Source: Tetmemena sp. SeJ-2015 (lineage: Eukaryota; Ciliophora; Spirotrichea; Sporadotrichida; Oxytrichidae). From it: a stretch of 64,000 nt of DNA. Positions 59,352 to 64,000 of this stretch are shown here, one piece after another. Position 1 is the first letter of the stretch, and each line of letters starts with the position of its first letter. The translations under genes and the position numbers were made by a program. The stretch is from positions 42,837-106,836 of the forward strand of contig JAJKFJ010020934.1 of assembly GCA_027382625.1 (NCBI GenBank). Direction: 5' to 3'. The notes under the pieces are model-generated. The model was not told the DNA's origin. It searched no databases and worked only from the letters and a program-made list of their open reading frames with translations.

Positions 59352-62040
59352 AATTAGCAATAGCCGCTTATGGAACATCAATTAAAATGTATTTTAAGAA
59401 TTAATGACACATCGACGGGAGCAAAGTGCTCCAGGTTGGATTAAGCTGTTAACTATACAGCATACACTCCTATTGTGCAAATGCACTACTCAAAAATTTG
59501 AAACATTCAAATGTGAGCTAATAAATTAATAATTGCACTGGACAAAAGGATTTAGGGTGCTTTATAAATTAATCTTGAAGGTTTTCAAGAATTACAATTT
59601 CTTATTTAAAAAATGGGTTAAAAATTACTCTATTCTTGGCAATTAACACTCCCTCTCCTTTTTAGTTCGACATAGATAGAACTTCTTACTTTAAGTTATT
59701 TTGAATCCTCGTTATATTTTTATTCTAATAGGGGAAAGAATTGTTTCACATAAGAGAATCCTGAGTTTATTACATGAAGAGTTATCTCCTGTATTGTAAA
59801 TCGCATTAAGATTATTCTTCAAGATTACCATCCTATATATAAGATCTCCATTTTTATATTAAATTTAACCAGTAACTTGCAATTTCAGCTGAATTCCTTC
59901 TCATTATCATATGATCATAGTGAATGGCAACTTAACTTACAATATTTTTGATTTATGTATGGAGTTGCAACCCTTTTTTATTATCTCTTTGGCCGTTTAA
60001 CTGAGCTCTGATCTTGTGCTCATTATTTAAAATTAACAGTTTAGAGATTAAGTATATCTATTTATATATAAAGGGAATACATATAGGGATAAGAGACTGC
60101 TCAAAGAATATATCAGTGACTAATTTTAATCCTGAACTTACTCATGAATTCTATATAGGTATATGCATAGAAAATTTTTCATCAAAATCACTTTTCTAAA
60201 TTTTTCGTTCTCAAGTTAGAGTCTCTAAGATATTATAAGAAGGTTATCTGTTCGATTATATCGATTATATAGACAGATATAGTTTTTATTATTAATTTTA
60301 ACTTTTTTAAAGTTATACATATGAAAACTGCATTTATATGAAATCATCACTTTTAAAAAAAATTAAAAGTAAATGTCTCTTTCTGTATTGATAAGAAAAT
60401 TGAAACAGCAGGAATGACTTACTTTTCGAACTCTATGCATTTTAAATATTCTAATGAAGTTCGCAGAGCTTTTTGATATCTGCAATAATTATTGAATAGG
60501 TTAATAGGGGGCCACTATGGTATTGGAGATATGAGATAAAAGAAAATTCTTACTTTATTTTATGGCCTTAGCTTTTATTAAATTAGTGTTTGCCTCAAAA
60601 TAGTTTTATTAAAAACCATATATGTTTTCTTTCTTGTTTTTCAACACTTTAGACACCACATATATCTGCAGTTTAAAAATTTCTCAAAATCCTTTCTCTA
60701 AATCTATATAGCTTTCTAAGTCGGCCTCTTTTTCTCCCCCCTAATGGAAGAGCTAAGCTGCCCTCTACAATAAGGCTTACCTCAATGCACCTGGCGAAGT
60801 TGAAAAAAGGTAGGATAGTAACAGCCAGTAGAGGAGCAGTATAATTAGTAATGGGAGAAAGCAGCTTCGTCTACTTGGAGGATGCCAATTATAGGTCAAA
60901 TACAATAAGGTGATCAGTGATTGATAGTCATTAAAATACAAATTTTTTCTAACCTTAGTCAACAGCTGTATAATAGCTCAATCTTGATTATAAATTCATT
61001 TATAAAAATAATAAACATGGACAAAATAAGAATTAGGAAGGAACCGGGAAAAAAAACTCACTATAGAAGCTAGAACGATTTCGATAGCAAGTCAAAGTAA
61101 GTAAACCTTTATTATTTGACAATAATTATGATGATTACCTTTGAGTTTAGTTTATATTTAACTCTTGCTATAATGTTTTTATAGGAGAAAATGCAGACTT
61201 TAAAAATGACGATTTGCAGCCCAAGAGTCCTTGGAGAGCTTCATGATTACAGTATCTGTATATGATTCATAATGACATGACTGTATACTAAGAAAAAGTT
61301 ATCTTCAAAGCAGAGATAAGTGTAAGTCTTCTAGAGATGCCATCGATTTACTTATTCAATAAATGTAGGGTTTGAATGGCAAGAAGGAGCAACAAAAAAA
61401 ACAATGTGAAATAGAAGAGCAAAGATATAAAAATTAAGTCTCTAATAAGACTCAGTGCGATGTAAATGTGCATTAAAAATAAGAGTCAGCGCTAATAATG
61501 CTTTAAATTTGTATCGATATGAACTATATTTACAAAATAACCTATTTGTATTTGACCTATAATATTATTTTGGCTAGGAAATATGGCCAAGCTGCTTGTT
61601 CTTTAGTCGCATAAATTATGATTCAATATGTTGTTAGTTATATCTATCTGAGCAAGACATTTTTTCTAAAATATAAAGATTATAAATTAAATTATTCATA
61701 GGCTCCTTAAATCCTTTTGTCCAGTGCAATTATTAATTTATAAGCTCACATTTGTATATCTCAAATTTGTGATTATGCATTAATACAATAGGAGTGTAGC
61801 TTAATGAAGAGAATAAAAGAAGTCAATGTACTAATCGCTGAAAATTGATATTGCCTAACTTAATAATGCGCAGCGAAATGGCTTTATTAAATTAATTTCT
61901 GTTTTCAGATTAAATCCTACCTAGAATAGATTAACCCAATAATTATTGAGCAGAAGGAGCTATTCCATCAGGAAATTAGACTCTTCTCTCAAATCCACAG
62001 TGGATCCTCAACTTTTTATTAAAAGAGTTGCATATTCATT
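58655..62040. mobile_element. Element 4: 3.4 kb TIR element upstream of channel D
   Basis: The right arm (about 61690-62040) is the inverted copy of two left-arm pieces, 58655-58815 and about 59440-59600. Landmarks on both arms are AATAAAGCCATTTCG, GGAATAGCTCCT, and TAATTGCACTGGACAAAAGG. The left arm is split by about 620 bp. The body carries ORFs on both strands. It lies between the conserved upstream block and the channel D start, where B and C have much shorter spacers, so it is an insertion. Confidence 0.7.
60743..61850 (+). CDS. Coding blocks in the body of element 4, function unknown
   Basis: Three plus-strand blocks: KSQAALYNKAYLNAPGEVEK (60750-60920); MDKIRIRKEPGKKTHYRSQ from ATG 61017, followed by a GTAAGT..TAG intron-like gap to about 61185; and a coiled-coil-like run RDAIDLLIQQMQGLNGKKEQ to QCEIEEQRYKNQ (61330-61460), which stays open to about 61850. 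Joins are not established. It may be the element's own gene. No DDE motif was seen. Confidence 0.35.
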
Positions 62041-62511
62041 GCTAGTGCAATAATATTATGAGAAATACTAATTTCATATTTGCTAATCATAATTTTTAGA
62101 CATTAGATTCGTTAGTTCTTCATCTTTTATAATATTTTTTTTTATTAGAGTTTGCATACTTCAACTTCGAGAACTTCCTGATAATTGAAATATGTTCATT
62201 CATACTTTTGTTTATAGGTATCATAATCCTATGAAGCACAAATAGAGTTATTATAATTTCGACGATAAAAATAATCATAACTCAAGTTAGAAGATAAAAT
62301 ATCGACTTTAAAATATTTTGAGCTATATAAAAATTATTAATTTTTCCCATCATGCTTTCTTTTAATATTTTTGAATTCTTTAATAAATTAATTCATTATT
62401 TCCATAAAATTTTGATCTATATTTAATAAGTCCTCTAATTAGAAACGTATAATAAAAGATTCGAAAAGAAACCACACCCAATAGATCAAATTTTGCACGC
62501 ATCAAAATAAA

Positions 62512-64000
62512 ATGTCCACCCCATTACTTAAGAAAGGAGGAAAAATTAACAAAGTCACTTCCAATGTTGAAAGTACTCCTTAAAACTCCAACAAAAGCTC
62601 TGATCATACTATTTTTATATCTATTACTTAATTTCTATACATGGCTTACCTTAAATAATCTGAAAACTTATAGATCTATTAAATATATATATTCATGAAC
62701 TCATACTGGATCAGACGATTACTTTAAGGATAAATAATATTTAAATTATTTAGATATCTCGTCTTTTATAGACTTGCAGGGTAAAGTTACAGCACAAAAA
62801 ATTTAGCAGCTTACTTAATAAAATTTTCATCCTAGAGATGTTAAATGCTTAAAATTCATATAAAATTGCTTAATTATGAGATTATTTAAAATTTCCAATT
62901 ATGAAATGATAACCTAAATTTATAGATTTGTACAAGGTTGTTGGAACATGCACCTATCACTGTGATATGCCTCTCATTCCCATCCTCTTAGAGATTGTAC
63001 CTTAGAAAGTTAAATAGGCCTTCGACGGTGCAAGTTATCTGATGCAGCTTTGGGACATAGATACCAAGGAAAAAGTTTTCCAGATCCCTCTCAACAGTAA
63101 GTTGTCTATATATTGATACCTTCTCATCGAATTATCTAAGAAATTGAGTTCTCAGGATAAAAAATTTAACTTGAATTTAGGTACTATAAAGTATTGGAAC
63201 GTAACATTCAATGAAGTCTTGTACATCTTATAGGAGCCGATTGTCGTGAATTAAGTAGATTGCAGAAAAGTTAATGAATAGTGCTTACAGATTTAAAACT
63301 TGAAAGGAAAGAATAGAGGAAGTCTTATAGGAAATGAAATACAACTCTATTTTAGAAATTATTACAATTTTATAATTAGAGATCTTAATTATTATAAGTC
63401 GAGGTGGCTGACATCTTTAATTAAAAAGTGGTTAATTAAAATTTAAGACATTGGAGCGGTTGGCAATTAATTTATAATGTAATCAGGGGTTTGAGTGATA
63501 AGTTGATTTAATTAAGATTTCGCTGGCTGGGTGCAGGGTACCTATATATCTACTATACTCACCCCTCAGCGACTCAGCGAAAATGAGGTTTGTATTTCGT
63601 TTACACCATTTACTCAATTAACTTCAATAAATTCCTATTAGAGGATGACTAAGTGAACTAAATTCATCTAATCACATTCTAGCAAGAAGATTACGGTTAT
63701 ACCTTTAAAGAGTCAGTGATCATCGAGATACCTAGCCCTAGTCATAGTAAGTATCTCAAAATTAAAGTTCTTGTGAATTTTATTAAAGGCGGTATAATTT
63801 ATTTAACCATTTAAGTATTTAAGCATTATTTGAATTTTTCAACCATTTATATTATTATTATCCACAATTTAATTTGTTAATTAAATGTAATACAACTGCT
63901 CCTTGCTCATGACTTCCATTACCTTGACTTAAACTTTATTATTTTCGTTAATATTTAAAAGAATATCTGGCGATGACGTCGGCCTCCCACATTCTCAAAA
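62512..64000 (+). CDS. TRP-like cation channel D, 5' part (runs off the window)
   Basis: ATG at 62512: MSTPLLKKGGKINKVTSNVE, homologous to the starts of channels B and C but more diverged. The second block is LYKVVGTCTYHCDMPLIPIL (62930); then the conserved intron and TIKYWNVTFNEV (63190). A 410 bp insert with TTA pointers (63228-63640) splits YIL from EDDQVNQIHLITFQQEDYG. The copy ends at the window edge. Whether it is functional cannot be judged. Confidence 0.65.
63228..63640. other. IES-like insert in channel D, 410 bp, pointer TTA
   Basis: TTA at 63228-63230 and 63638-63640. Deletion joins YIL to EDDQVNQIHLI, as in channel C (YILEVDSVNQIHLI). It contains an imperfect inverted repeat at about 63520-63584 around TTTCGCTG / CAGCGAAA. 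The pointer is short, so the boundary is supported mainly by the paralogue comparison. Confidence 0.65.

Overview
The window reads as germline (micronuclear) DNA of a spirotrichous, probably oxytrichid, ciliate. In every recognisable gene TAA and TAG fall at glutamine-like positions and only TGA acts as a stop. The genes are AT-rich and carry short GT..AG introns. Frames are broken by short AT-rich inserts, each bracketed by a 3-14 bp direct repeat, and removing the insert plus one repeat copy restores the frame. That is the IES/pointer arrangement of a ciliate micronucleus. No C4A4/G4T4 telomere repeats are seen. Species cannot be fixed from sequence alone. All joins are inferred by eye.

Layout. 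1-8811 (+): a PAS-domain, TmcB-like membrane protein gene, split by a 4 kb terminal-inverted-repeat (TIR) element (about 3441-7439). 8919-10110 (-): galE. 10271-11967 (+): MATE transporter. 12106-15334 (-): hybrid histidine kinase with receiver domain. 16323-18901 (-): PH-like plus protein kinase gene. 19361-32137 (+): large TRP-like cation channel (channel A), split by a 5.4 kb Merlin/IS1595-like transposon (24107-29526) with 328 bp TIRs and an exact 8 bp target-site duplication. 33362-47100 (+): channel B, damaged in the pore and carrying a TBE-like transposon (Tc1/IS630-type transposase, 22 kDa-type ORF, zinc-finger/kinase ORF) plus a further 1.5 kb insert. 48523-57228 (+): channel C. 58655-62040: another TIR element. 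62512-64000 (+): start of channel D, running off the window.

Channels B, C and D are tandem duplicates that also share a block of upstream noncoding DNA. Channel A is a more distant relative. Each channel protein appears to combine a long N-terminal region with propeller-like repeats, an ankyrin-like stretch, a six-helix ion-transport domain with a GGYDTTAFG pore segment, and a C-terminal cysteine-rich zinc-finger region.

The most notable observations are: (1) the Merlin-like transposon, whose removal with one 8 bp repeat rejoins the channel A frame exactly; (2) a 119 bp IES in the histidine kinase whose 14 bp pointer encodes the receiver's phospho-accepting aspartate, and whose body recurs 40 kb away inside channel C; (3) GC-rich CCGCACGTGCGG palindromes and GTGCGG arrays forming the TIRs of two otherwise different elements in an AT-rich genome; (4) channels B and C being damaged in different, complementary segments.
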